Notes under the pieces: generated by a model
What the model saw: the letters and a program-made list of their open reading frames with translations, nothing else
Told to the model about the DNA's origin: nothing
Databases searched by the model: none
Program-made: the position numbers and the translations under genes
Part shown: in pieces, positions 1 to 13,100 of the stretch
How the letters are laid out: each line of letters starts with the position of its first letter
Numbering within the stretch: the first letter of the stretch is position 1
NCBI GenBank assembly: GCA_017354895.1
Contig: CP071496.1
Coordinates: forward strand, 2,232,001-2,296,000
DNA: 64,000 bases
Source of the DNA: Podospora comata
Taxonomy: Eukaryota > Ascomycota > Sordariomycetes > Sordariales > Podosporaceae
Direction of reading: 5' to 3'

Positions 1-1811
1 ACTTCCAACGGCGCATCATCTGAAATCGCCAGAAAGTCGAGCACTCGTGTCAGGAATGTTGTCGACTACGACGAAAAGAGGGCTTTTGTCGGCTTTGACA
101 GCGATCCTGTTGTCCCCCCTCCTCCTCCCCGCCGGCAGTCCCCCCCCTCTGCTCACCAGAATGGCAGCAACGGCAGCGCTGCTGTCAAGAAGACTGCTCA
201 CAACTCTGGCAACGGCAGTGGCCTCACTGAGCTCGAGGAGCGCGTCCAGGATTTGGGCGACTCGTGGGAGACGGAGTCTCTGCTGAACGACATTCTTGGC
301 GATGTTCACGAGGATAGGTTCTTCACCGATGGTTTGTCAACCCCTGCCTACTACCCCGGCTGCTTCACTCCAGGAAATACTATCCTCTCCCGAGGCCCTC
401 CTCTCCCAGGGCCGGGGAGGGTGAAGATGATGAGGAAAACTCTACCGATGATGACGATCAAGATGCTAACTCCCCTCCAGACGCCGATGCCTGCACCCCA
501 GAAGAGGCAATCCAATACCGCCAAATGCTCCGCGCTTTGGGTCCTGAGATCTTTGTCCAGCGCACCGTCGACGCCGGCCGCATCACAGCCAAGAAGCTTC
601 TCACAGCTTTTGGCGTCCGCCCACCGGCCTTTTTGGAAGGCCAAGACGACGACGCCTACTTTTCTCTCCTGAGCTATGCGTTCACGAGGGAGCTCAAAAA
701 GCGCGCCAAACTGACACGGTACAACACGGTCGACGACGCCGTCGCCCTCCTCAAAGAAAAGAAGAACATCATCGTCCTCACGGGCGCGGGCATCTCCACC
801 TCGCTCGGCATCCCCGACTTCCGCTCGGCCGGCACGGGCCTCTACAGCAAACTCGCCCATTTGGGACTGAACGATCCGCAGGAGGTGTTTGACCTGTCGG
901 TCTTTAGGCAAGACCCGACGATTTTTTACTCGGTGGCGAAGGATATCTTGCCGAGCGAGGACCGGTACACGCCGACGCATCAGTTTATCAGGATGCTTCA
1001 GGAGCGGGGGAAGCTGTTGACGAATTACACGCAGAACATTGACAACTTGGAGTCCAAGGCGGGGATTTTGCCCGAGAAGCTGGTTCAGTGTCATGGGAGT
1101 TTTGCCACGGCGAGTTGTGTCAAGTGTGGGGAGAAGGTTGTGGGCGACAGTATTTTTGCGGAGATCAAGGCGGGGAAGATTCCTCGGTGCAGGAAGTGTC
1201 CTTCTGGGCAGTCTCGATCTCAGTCACGAAAGAGGAAGACGGCCAACTCTTCCAACTCGAAACGTCGCCGGGATTTCGACCGGGACAGCAATTCCGACTC
1301 GGAATTTGATCTTGTCTCTTCATCAGCGGGGGTGATGAAGCCGGATATAATTTTTTTTGGGGAGCCGCTCCCGGATGAGTTTAGTCAGAGGCTGACGCAG
1401 CACGATGTCGACAGGGTGGACTTGGTGATTGTCATCGGGACGAGCTTGAAGGTGGCGCCGGTGAGCGAGGTGGTACCGTACCTGCCGAGCCACATACCGC
1501 AAATTTACATCAGTCGGGAGGCGATTGGGCACAATAATTTTGACATTGACTTGTTGGGGGATTGTGATGTTGTTGTGGCGGAGCTGTGCAGGAGGGCGGG
1601 GTGGGAGTTGGGGCATGAGATGGTGCCGGAGGGGCAGGTGGTTGAGGTTAAGGCTGTGGAGGGATGGGGGAGCAGGTGGGTTTTTAAGGAGGTGAAGGAC
1701 GGGGATAAGGAGGATGGGGTGAAGGATGGGGTGAAGGATGAGATGAAGGAGAAGGATGGGGAGAGTGGGAAGGGGAAGAGGGGGAAGAATGGTGGCGGGG
1801 GAAAGAAATAA
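1..1811 (+). CDS. SIR2: Sir2-family NAD-dependent histone deacetylase (5' partial)
   Basis: This is a class I sirtuin of the Sir2/Hst1 type, which removes acetyl groups from histone lysines using NAD+ and supports silencing in the nucleus. The model is join(<1..331,481..1811). The intron has a GTTTGT donor, a GCTAACT branch site and a CTCCAG acceptor, and joins phase 1 to phase 1. An AAG acceptor at 426 would also keep frame but lacks a good branch site. Visible motifs are [20 protein letters not shown], the catalytic HGS, two zinc cysteine pairs (CVKC and CRKC, with a Ser/Arg/Lys-rich insert after the second), PDIIFFGE and GTSLKV. The stretch before the core ([18 protein letters not shown]) is typical of Sir2/Hst1 rather than Hst2. 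The C-terminus is a Lys/Gly/Glu-rich tail. The start codon lies before the window. It converges on the calcium ATPase. The family call is very sure; SIR2 versus a numbered paralogue is less so. Confidence 0.93.
332..480 (+). other. Intron of the Sir2-type gene
   Basis: The upstream frame stays open to about 672, but its translation after 331 stops resembling Sir2. The conserved sequence resumes in another frame at 481. GTTTGT, GCTAACT and CTCCAG are spaced as in other introns of this window. Confidence 0.7.
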
Positions 1812-2795
1812 ATTGGGGTGGGTGGGAGTTGAGATAGGGTATGGCAGGTTTATTATGGTCCGGTAGAAGAAATTCATAGGGTGGAAGTTGGTGAATGGAC
1901 GGTTGGGACTATCTGTCTGGATGGTTGGGTTGGGTTGGTAAGGCAAACATGCTACGAATTGACTGGGAGGAAGGAAGCTTGACAACATTTTGGGCGAAGG
2001 TGTCTTTTTTCTTCTTTTCCAGACAAAAAAGCAGAGAGGGGACAGACATGATACCCGGGTTTTTTTTTTCATCTACTACATCTTTTAGTCTTAGCTTTTT
2101 TCCTTTTTGGGGGGGGTTTTTTTTTTAAGTATTGTACAGATTTGGTTTTTTGTTTTTTTTTCGGTTTACCTCTCTCTCTTCTCCTGCTTTCATTCCGGGA
2201 AGAAGAGGTATTTTAGATAATTTTGGACTACCCATTTTCTGTAAATCCTTTTAACTTTGCGTGATGGTTCGTGGTGAACAAACTAGCGGGAACTTAACGA
2301 CCGATTTCAGTCAAAATACTCAAACACCAAGGCGCACAGTAATAGCACAAGTCCACACACATAAAATATTTGGTATTCTTCTTATCCCCCATCCACCAAC
2401 CACAATCCCAACTTTTTTGGCGCAGATATACACATATATATATATATATAACACTCGTGCGCGCGCGCTATGATGATGATACTGTAATCTAAGATTTGTA
2501 ACGAACGACAGCGGAAAAGATAAAAAAAAACGCCCAAATTTCATCTATCACTTTCTTCGCTCAAACGCCCCCATGATTAAGAAAAAAGAGAGATACATGA
2601 CAGCAATACCACCACCACCATCAAACCAAAAACGCCTTATCAAGAAAACAGACATGTTGATTCAAAAGAGGAAATATTAACGATAGAAAAAAGAAATGAA
2701 AACGTCCTACAGCAGCAAGGCTGACACTGTGATATTGTTATACACACTTCCACAGGCATTAATAATACATTTTATCTGTTTTCCTCTCTACCTAC
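1812..2795. other. Convergent intergenic region, T-rich, with a microsatellite
   Basis: This stretch lies between two gene 3' ends and should hold both 3' UTRs. It contains long T runs (about 2058-2170) and a G run next to a T run near 2110-2125. I see no gene. The ORFs here are low-complexity or shadows. Confidence 0.7.
2434..2469. repeat. Compound (AT)n / (GC)n microsatellite
   Basis: An alternating AT run is followed within about ten bases by an alternating GC run. Both are alternating purine-pyrimidine tracts, and the GC part is a classic candidate for Z-DNA. It lies in the convergent intergenic region. Confidence 0.85.
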
Positions 2796-5700
2796 TCAAG
2801 GAGTAGGGGTAGAAGGCGACTTCGGCTTGGGCACATTAATAATCGGAACATCCTGGGCACTGGATGAAGACGACCCCTCAACCTCCCTCCTCTCATCCGT
2901 CGACACCCTCCCCGCCTGGTCATCCTCGCCAATCTCCTGACCAAGAGGCGACGGCTTGGGCGGTAACTGGCCAAAATCCGGCTCGCCCCTCTTCTCAATC
3001 GGTGACCACCCCGCCGCAATAGAACCAGCAACAATACCAGTCATGACCGTCGCCGCGCCCAACACGCTGTTGGAGCGGGAGCGGTTGCTTCTGCTGCGGC
3101 GGCGGGACTCAGGAGTAGGAGCGGTAGACCCATAGCTGTCCTCGCGGACAGGGGTCTGGGGGAGGCGGTGGATCGAGTTGGATCGGGAGTGCTCCCTGCT
3201 CGGGACGGGGCTGCGGTTGAGGAAGGTTTCGCGGGGGTGCTTCATGGCGAATTTGAGGTTGTTGAGACGGCCGCCCTTGACGCGCTTGAGCCAGGCGAGC
3301 TCCTCGTGAATGTCGGCGAGGGGCGCGGGGTAGGCGGTGAAGCGCTCTTCGTCGTCGGAGACGTTGATGCCGGGAACCTTGGAGCTGTGCTTGCGCTTGA
3401 GAACGCCGGGGACCAAGGCGACGATGATCTCGTCGGGGATGAGGCGGATGATGACGCCAACGGGGATGGAAAGGAGACCAAGAACGATGGCAGTCGCCCA
3501 CATGGTCGGTGACTGGCCCTCATCGGCAATGCGGAAAGCTGTACCGCCAACCATGACAATGAGGACTTGACCGCCGCACATGACGGCGCTGATGCCAATG
3601 AACAGCCAGTTCTTGGTGAGACCCTCAAAGATGTTGAACTGGTTGTCAAGACGCCGGTTGCTAGTTGCTGTTAGTAAACGATCCGCCAACGGGCAATTTG
3701 TGGAAGGGCACGACTTACTTCCACTGGTTGAAGATCTGCATCCACACAAAAGTGTTGAAGACCAAGGTGTTGATCTGGCTGTCGGGAATGATCTCGGGTC
3801 CAGGGTATACGGAAGACTTTCCGAAATAGAGCAGGAAGCAGATGAGAAGCTGGAACACGGCCTGTCCGAGGATCATCTTCCACATAGTAGGTGAGATGAT
3901 CGAGGAACCCTTGCGCTCGGGCTTGCGGTTCAGCACACTGTCCTGAGGGGGGTCGGTAGCCAGAGCCAAGGCAGCAAGAGTGTCCATGATGAGGTTGACC
4001 CAGAGAAGCTGGACGGCAGTGAGCACAGCGGTAGCCTTTTCCTCGGGATGCGACTGGGTAACGGCAGAGTAGATGGCGGAGACAAAGGTCAAAACGACAG
4101 CCGTGACGTTGACGGTGAGCTGGAACTGGAGGAAACGCTTGACGGCATCGTTGACGGCACGACCCCATTTCAAAGCCTTGACGATCGAGTTGAAGTTGTC
4201 GTCCATGAGGATAATGGCGGAAGCCTCCTTGGCCACCTCGGTGCCGGCGATGCCCATCGAAAAGCCAATATCAGCCGTCTTGAGCGCCGGGGCGTCGTTG
4301 GTGCCGTCACCGGTCACGGCAACGGTTTCGCCCTTGTCCTTCAACCGCTTAACCAAGATGCGCTTGTCTTCGGGGCTGGACCGTGCGAGAACGTGGAGGC
4401 GGGGAATGATCTCATCTTGCTGAGCCTTGGTCATGTTGCGGAACTCGGGACCTTCGAGAACCACGCTGTTGGGCTGGAGAATGCCGCAATCGCGGGCAAT
4501 AGCCTCGGCAGTCAACCTGTTATCACCAGTAACCATGCGCACAACGACACCGGCCCGCTGGCAGTCTCTGACAGCCTCGGGCACACCAGGGCGAAGAGGA
4601 TCCTTGATGCCAACCATACCGACAAAGACCATGTTGCGGCAGATATCCTCAAAGACAATCTCATCCTTCTCGGCATCGACGCGGCGGGCTGGCTTGGGGG
4701 GCCACTTGTCAAAGTCGCGGTAGATCAGGCCGATGGTACGGAGCGAGTTGCGGGCGTAAGTCTCAATCAGATGCTTGATGGTCTCGCGGTTTTCCTCGTG
4801 GAGAGTAGCCGAGGCCAAGCCCTGAGAAGGATCGCGGAGGATCTGGGTGCACTTCTCCAACATGATTTCGGACGCACCCTTGACATAAAGACGAGCCTTG
4901 CCATTCTCCAGCTGAACCACGACACCCATGCACTTGCGTCCAGAGTCGAAGGGAATGAGGTGAAGGGTCTTGCTGCCGGAGCGCAGTTCAGCAACGGGGC
5001 CCATAGCAAGGTGCTCGCGAGCCAGAATAAGCATGGCGGTCTCCGTCTTGGAGCCGATGAAGGTGTGCTCGCCATCGACATCCCCCTCGAAGGCAGTCGA
5101 GTTGAGCGCGATAGACTTGAGCAGCAGATCCTTAGCCTCGGGGCTGAGCATCCCCACCACTTCCTGGGCCTCCACATCCTTCTCGCTCCGAGGGCTCTCG
5201 CCCGGGATGGTGGAAGTACCAAAGCGGTGGCTTGTGCCGATGGTGCCAGCAACAACTTGCATCTTGTTCTGAGTCAAAGTACCCGTCTTGTCAGAGCAGA
5301 TGGTGGTGGCATTGCCCATGACTTCGCAAGCCTTGAGGTGGCGGACCAGGTTGTTGTCCTTGAGCATGCGAGTCGTGGCAAAAGCGAGGGCCAAAGTGAC
5401 AGCCAACGGAAGGCCTTCAGGAATAGCGACGACCACGATTGTGACGACCATGATGAAGATATCGATAAACTGCTGGCCCTTTTGCGCGGGGGTGAGCGGA
5501 GCGAATTGACGGGGAAGTTTGACCAGGAAGATGATGAACAGAATCAGGAAGAGGAGGAGGGCGATGGCACCGCCGAGCTTGGCGATGGACTCGGCAATGA
5601 CATTGAGCTTCGACTGCAAGGGGGTGATCTCGGGGTCTTCGTTGAGCGACATGAGCGTCTTGCCATAGCTGGAGTAAACACCGGTCGAGGTAACCATGAA

Positions 5701-7130
5701 TGTACCGACACCCTCCATGACGCGGGCGCCCGACTGGATAAAGGGGTCCATCTTCTTCAGGTTCTCGCCATTCTCGATTGCCGCAAAGACCTCGTCGGAG
5801 GCACGCTTCTTGATAATGTCGGATTCACCAGTGGCCTGAGACTCGTCGCACTTGACGTTGAAACCCTCAATGAGAACACCGTCAACGGGGATCAAATCGC
5901 CGGGCTCCAAGTGCATAACATCGCCAACCAGAACGTCAAAAACCGAGATTTCCACAGTCTTTCCGGATCGAACAACGCGAACCACACGATCCTGCTTCTT
6001 CTTGTTCAGCTTGGCGAATTGGCGTTCCTTCTGGAAGTCGTTCAAAGATCCAACAATAACCACGATGGTGATGGCGGCAATAATGGCAACACCCTCGATC
6101 CATTCTACACCGGGGTTTGTGGCGTCGTGCTCCTGACCGAATGTTTGATACAAGCCAATGGCCAGAGAAATGACGGCGGCAACGGACAACAGGATCAGGA
6201 CCTTGTCGTTATACGTGATCCACATGAGCTGGAGAAGATTCTTGCCCTTCTTAGCAGGAAGCCGGTTGTCGCTGAAGACGCGCTTTCTCGAGGAGAAGGC
6301 CCCCGAGTCCTGCCTGCCGGAAGCCGTCGCATGGCTATCAGTCTGGGCAAGCTTGGTGTCGGCCGAGCCGACGTGAGCGGTAGCCTCCTCAAACGTGACA
6401 CGCCCAGGAAGAGTAGCCTCGTCGGCGCCAAGACCAGTCGACCGGTTGGATCGCAATCCCTTCTCGATACCGGCGAGGCCACCCAGCTTGTAGAAGGCAG
6501 ACAAGCTCTTGGGGTCGAACATCTTGTTCAGTTGGCCAGGCGCAAAGGCGAAGGGGTTGTCGTTGACCTGGAAATCGGCCTCCTTGCCCTGGTCGGGCTT
6601 CAAAGCATTCGGATCATTCTTGATGCTGTCGTTGTCGGCAGCACCTCGGCTGGCCTTCTCCCCCAACATAGAACCCCCTGCTACCGTGGTGTCGCCAATG
6701 GACGAGGTGATGGAGCGGTCATCGTCAGAGTTGACAGAGTCCTGGCGAGGTCTTGGGGCGCCAGGGACGGTGAGCAGTCCCGGATTTGGACCGCGGAAGG
6801 AAGCAAAGGGGTTTGACACATTGTGAGGACTTGTCGGTCTGCTCTCTCCAGAGAGACTCCTCTTGTGAGAATTTGTTGATGGTTCTGGCGTGGTGCCGGG
6901 TGATATTGGTGAGTTGGCGTCCACCTCTGGCTCGTTCGTGACAGGACTCGGGCTCACGGCCGTCGTGTCGATATTAATTGTTGGTCTGTATGACATTGTT
7001 AGGTGGGTGGTTGTGAGAAAGCAGTTGCGGCTCCCACGACGTTGTGAGCAGACAGGAAGGGGAATACATACGCTCTTCGGCGTCCAGAGGCGAAGTCTCC
7101 CTCCTTGGGACCATCCTGTGGTTCCGCCAT
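2796..7130 (-). CDS. PMC1: P-type calcium-transporting ATPase (PMC1/NCA-2 type)
   Basis: This is a P2B calcium pump that moves cytosolic Ca2+ into the vacuole or out of the cell at the cost of ATP. The model is complement(join(2796..3660,3719..6985,7072..7130)), 1396 residues. Motifs include TGES near residue 403, PEGLP in the membrane near 540, the phosphorylated Asp in DKTGTLT near 585, KGASE in the nucleotide domain and TGDGTNDAP near 908. The 58-nt intron at 3661-3718 restores the plasma-membrane-ATPase motif FNQWNNRRLD. A second intron at 6986-7071 (GTATGT donor, CCTAAC branch, ACAG acceptor) joins a short first exon starting at 7130, giving RRRAPTINID. Starting instead at the ATG at 6996 would place the start inside that intron. 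The N-terminus is long, Ser/Pro-rich and probably cytosolic. The C-terminal tail is basic and Ser-rich. Codon use is uniformly C-ending, as in a well expressed gene. Confidence 0.96.
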
Positions 7131-10100
7131 GTCCAGCTGATGGTGCGGGTCACAGTCGTCAGCGAGGGCGACGGATGTGAGCTGCGCCTACGGTGACACG
7201 AGGTCTAGAAAGCCTCTCCTAGTGGCGATGGGAGACGCGAAGGGGTGGTGTTGCGCAGATGTACGGTTGAGGTCGTCAGCTCTGAGCTCTCTGCCTTGTG
7301 TGTACTGCCACACTTGGGTCGGCAAACACAAACGGGTCTCAGGAACGGAGACTCATGGAGTGTGAGGTGAGTTGAGGTCGCCAGGTCTCGATCTGCGGTG
7401 TGCTATCTGCAGGCCTCCCTTGGGGAAAAGGTAAAAGAATTAAGAATTGGAATTGGGTTGATGAGGCAGAGTCGGTGAGGCAATCGGGGAGTCCCCTGGG
7501 GTCCAGAGCGGTAGTTGGACGGTTGTTATGGAGTTTTTTGAGGGTGAGGCGGTGCAAGCAACGCTATAACACTTGTTTCGAGGTCCAAGATGTCTGGCGC
7601 GTGCAGTTACCAAGGTCGCACTCCAACAAAAGAGCAAAGGAGCGTGATGAATGGAAAATGGGACGAAACAAAGCAGGAAGCAGCAGGGAAAGTGAAGCCG
7701 CGCAGAACCACTGACGACACAGCGGCTACGAAATTGGACCTGACCTGACCTGGAGACGGGATAGCCTGGGATGAGATGGGAGCTGCGTTTTCCCCTGTTG
7801 TTGGGACCCAAAAGGTGCCAAGAGAGGCTGTGCAGCGCCAGACGAATCAGAGACAGCGTAGATTTGCCATGTCACTTTAGCACCTGCGTACAATTTTCCC
7901 CATTCCCTACAGTGTGGGGTGAAAACAGAATGCCAAGCACAACAAGCTCAATGGGCCATTTCACCACGGCGACTCATTCCAATGCGTTGCGCCAGAAGGG
8001 CATGCTGCTACTCTCCCTGGGAGATCACCTTGTTCGGAGGGATCATGTTGGTTGGAGGTTACCTGCCTCTGTCTGTGTCACCACCACTACCGGGCAGTGC
8101 TTGACCCTCGGGGAGTACCACAGTATGTACCTACCACGACAGCAGGGCGAGCACTCCCAACTCCTGTGCTCCTGAGCCCAGGGAGGGTGATATCCAAAAC
8201 CCCAGTCACTTAAGTTGAAAAGTAAAACTGTGCCGCCCTTATGCATCAGCCGCTCTGAGATGTCACCCTTTGGACGGTTGCCCCGTGCGTAAATCTGCCG
8301 TGACCGCCGTTTCGCACAGTGCTTTCCATCAATTACTGTAGTATACAAAAAGAAGCTCTGTTGCACCTCCCACCACCCATGCATGGGGGTACCAGCATCG
8401 AAATCGACTTGGAATTTGGACGGTGGTCACCTTCTACACTAGCCACGACCAGGCTCATCAGGTTGCATCATGAGAGGAGTCCCGTCTCGCGAATCTCAAC
8501 GTCTCCAAGAAAACGGTGTGTTGTCAGTTACGTTCCCTGACGTGTAATTTGGCCGGTGGACTTGATGCTAGCGTGCCCGCTGCATCGTCCTTGAACATTT
8601 CCCCTTTGCATCGGTGGTGCAACATCACAGCTTGATCATAGCTCGATCATAGCAACAAGAGTCGAAACATAATTTGAATAATAACTACTACTATTTCCTA
8701 ACAACCAAGCACTCCTGTCACGCCCTCAGCCATACTGTGGGTTCTCCCTTCCAGAGACACAGCCAGCAGAAACAAGCTCCCAAGTCTGGTACCAACCCCA
8801 CAAGTCCGGGGGTGATCGTCACAGAAACATGCACACATGCATGCGCTAGGTCCAAGCAACACTCGACCAGCACAACCGCCGGCTTTTTCTGCAAAACCAT
8901 CGATGCCCGTCTCACCATGTTCCGAACTGTTACATCTTGCACAGACGGGGCATCCGATCTTCTTGGCTGAGTGAGGGGTTCGTCTGAACTTGAACATACA
9001 GAAATCGGCTCGACTTGCTCTCGAGGAGAGCATGAAACAAGACTTCCCCTTTCTCACTACCGATTGGCCAGCACCTGACGCCTCGACAAACATCCTACTC
9101 CCCATCAACTGACAGCTGATCATAGACAGGAGCTATCCCATGGCAAACTACACCTTTGGCTTTGACAGCAAACAACAAAGCCAACCATCATATGGGTGCC
9201 CTCCATCATGCACAATGACGGCCGCTTGGCCTCGTGGGCCCAACCCGACAACCCACCCCCCCCAATTTGTCTGCGCTGCCAGCAAATGTAGGTGGCCCGA
9301 TATTGCCAGGCCTATCAATATGTGTGTCGTCGACATTTCCAAACTTTAGATGTCGATATCTGGCTATCAACCATCGCCCAATAGCATCACTTTTCCAAAG
9401 CCTGAGAATGAAACGCGGGGCACAACGCAAGGCTTCAAAGCAAGATGACGGCACGGCTTCTCGATCACCACTGACAGCCTCATACCGTCAACATCCAACA
9501 CCTCCCTCCCAGACCGAGACGGGTTGGATATTCGATTGGAACTCTAGCGCCAGGCTCGGTCCCATCCAGACCATCGAGTTTACCGGCTCTCGACCGTTCC
9601 GAGGTGGGCGAAACGGTAATCCAAGCGGCTTTGATGGCTGAGCCGTCTCAAATTCCAAACCGTCCAGATACTCCATAGGCAAGGCAGCTATGGGGCGGCA
9701 CTGCGGAGCATCTTCAAGATATCTTACAATAATGCGCGTGCTCGAAATCCAAGCCTCATCCCAGGTCCGCCTTGCTGGTGAAGGCACCGGGCATCCCCAA
9801 TTGACTATAAAGGAGCATCCCGCCCGTTAGCACTGACAAAGAAGTTTTGAACCACCCAAGGCATCATCAAGGCACTTCCTCAGGCAGGCGGGGCTGGGAA
9901 ACCGGGAAAGGCTTGAATGACTGAGGCATATCTGCCGAGACAGTCTCCAAGGCATATGATGCAACTCTGCTGAACAATGGTTTTTGGCCATCCAGGCACG
10001 TGTGGTCTAGAACAAGCTTGACCCATGCTCCTTCTAGAAGGTTGCAGGCACGCATTTATTCTTTGATTCCGACAACAACATCGAAGACGAGCTGCCTCAA

Positions 10101-13100
10101 CAGGCAAGTCGCCGCCTGAGGCGTAGACGATCGAGATGTTCCAACAACAGCGATAAGCTCAATGTCCGGAAACGTACCGACCATTTTTATTACATGTGTA
10201 TTCTCGGGGAATCTCCCGGTCAAACGGAGAGCGCAGCGTTTGCGATGCAAGGTTTATCACTTTACCAGTGGACGTCAGTCTCTCCCAAGGCGAGGCATAC
10301 AAATCCACACGAGCTTCCTGATTGGCACCGCCATCCGATGGGATAGACATCGGCAGTCAGTCAGGCGATCACCACTGCAGGTGTAAGGAGACCCTCACGC
10401 ATGTATACATATCGAATATCGGACTTTAACTTTCTCACCATTGTCTCCTAAAGCTATCACATACACTCACTCACCGCCCGGCGCGATAGAGAAAACGGGG
10501 GGGTCTCCATTTCACCAGCCCTCTCGGACTTTGCAACTTCAAAATTCCCTCAGCGGGAACGGCGAATTTTCTCTCTCTGAGTTTTGGCCAGAAGAGGCGA
10601 AAGACAAACGCCGTGCTCGCAACCGAAGGGGGCTGTGCAAATGCAGACAAGAGTTTCGAGCTCCGCTCACCACCAAACAACTTGAAAGGGAATTTCTTGG
10701 CATACGAATGCCAATAGCCGCTGGAATGGAACTGTGAAAGCATGGCATGATGGGTGGAAATCTGGAGAGATCGATGGCGGCATGTCTGATGATGATGAGA
10801 TGTGGAAAAGATGGATGAGGTGTTGTTCGTCGTGATGTTGGCTGACAGCGAAGATGGTGGTGTTCGTACTCGGGAGCTAGCTAGAGAGAGACACGTGGGG
10901 GTTGGGGAGAGTAGAGCACCAACAAGAAGATGAGAATATCAACTCAAGATCACATAACATCAACCAGCGGCGGCAGGCAATCTAGTCCTTATGCAGAACT
11001 GTCCCACAGAGTGGGTTTTGTGTAACGTGGTTCCTGACCAGGACAACTGCGCTCAAGTTCTTGAGAAGGGAAGTCTAGACCAAAACCAGCAATGCATGTT
11101 ACAGTTGTCAATGTCCAACAATCAGTATCTCGGACCCGATCCCGGCTATCAACCTCCACCGTCTCGAATCACCCAACTTAATCCTCCGGCTCCTTGTAAG
11201 TGCTCTGGACTGGACTGCCAAAACCGGAAGTCCCGGACAACCGGTTGGGAATGAGATGAGGGGGGAGAGAAAAAGTCTAAGCCACGATGCCAATGCTGTT
11301 TCTCTTGTTCACTTTTGCCATCTTCCACGTGTCGAGGTCGGCGCAAGTTTGGGCTGGTTGGGGAGGAGGAGAAGGAGGAGAAAGTAAGACGCCACGCGTT
11401 CGTTCTTTGCCGGGCGGACTTGACAACCTGAACTGTGTGCGACAACTCCTTTGGTTCATGATGAACTATGTCTAGCTTGCACTGCCCTCTCGCCTCTCTC
11501 TCTATCTCTCGGTTCCGACCACTTGATGGTAGGTTATGGGAAGCGTAGGTCGAGACACTTGTTGAAGGGCACCCTGTCAAACACACACCATGTCGATATC
11601 AGAACGCAGTTACCTCAGGCACAACTCACCCAAACCCTTGAACGGTCAAACCTTGATATCTCTATTGTATTAGAGAGTGCTGCCACCTCAAAGACAATGC
11701 GTTACCTACTCAAAAGGCAGCTGATAGCAGACTTCACATTCTTCCTGACCACCAGGGTGGGGTGATAACACAAACCACCACGCCGCCCGCCGGTCACTGT
11801 CACCGTAGCCAAGAGAAATCTCAAACTTTGCAATATCCAACTGCCTTACTGGCTTGGTATTTTTTTCATGCAAGAGCTCGGAGATCATCTCTTGCACTGC
11901 CTCTTCCTTTTGGTGGTAGTCTACCTTGGCCTTGGGTAGGGTAGGTGTTCTTGCGTACCCGCCTCGATGCCCGGTGACGAGCTCAACTCTACCTTGGCGA
12001 AGGGGTGATGGAATGGAGCAATGTGGCTGGCATGAGTGGGGGATGTAGTTGGCACTGCCGTTTTGGTGATGGAAATTGCCTCGTTCAATAGGTACCTGAA
12101 TGGAATGTCAATTGTTTGCTATCGGGGAAGAAGAGGGGTCCCTGGCTGCTGGATTGTGGTGGGCGCTTCGGGGTGGTGTTAACATCCGGGGATCTCTCCA
12201 CTGGGCCAAGAGAAGATGGGAAGGTGTGACTGGCATATGATGAGGAGGATGAGAAGAGGGGTTTTGCACAGCCTGGGTTTGCGTGGTCTGGCTTGGAGAT
12301 AGATGGTAGGGGAGGGTAGGTAGCAGTGGTTTGAGGTGTTGGCCGAGCCGTCTTTTCTGGAGATCACTGTCGCGGTGTAGGCTTGAGGAATATTGAATAC
12401 ACACGCATGTTGTGGATGGGGTAGTGGAGATAGTAACGTGAAGCTAAGGCCCTCGAACATAATCGACAGGCCATGAAAGATACTCGAAAGGCGTATGGAC
12501 TATCTCCTACACCCTTGATATTTCATCGCAGTCTCTATTTTCCTGTCCATAGCGTGACAGGTCTTGACTGTATGGAAATTCTCAGTCTGCCTGTCGAAAC
12601 TCCTTGGAGACCGACGCGGTTAATGGCACAGCCTCTGAGTGCATCGGTTGACGGGCAGACATCTCGATCGTGGATGTTGACAGGCAGACTGGGAAGCGAT
12701 ATCCCAGCCAGTATCTCAAGCAACCCATTCTTGCAACACAATACCTGGTTTGTCTGGCATGCGTCCCACAAACCTGGTACATGAATTGTCTCTACTTGTG
12801 AGTTTGCCGCCGGGTCATGATGATGTGCTTTGAGCTGGATACCTAGATACCTATCCTTTTCATGTCCTGTCGGTAATTTTGAGGGATGTGCTTTTTGGGT
12901 AGGCATATATCTAAGGTTTTTAACGGTCAGGGGAAAGTTTGCTCTTTTGGGAAGAAAATATAATTTTGAAGAAATGAAGAAATACATGTGAAGTTTCTTT
13001 GTGGCGTTTGGATTATACAAAATAGGCCAAAAGGGGTGCATCTAATTGGACTCAATGTCTGTGCAATCGCGACCCTCGTGTTAGGAGAACATCCATCTTC

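Noticed and set aside
4048-6816. A 922-codon open frame antisense to the calcium pump
   Set aside because: It is the codon-position shadow of a strongly C-ending gene, which rarely uses codons whose complement is a stop. The translation has no domain or sensible composition.
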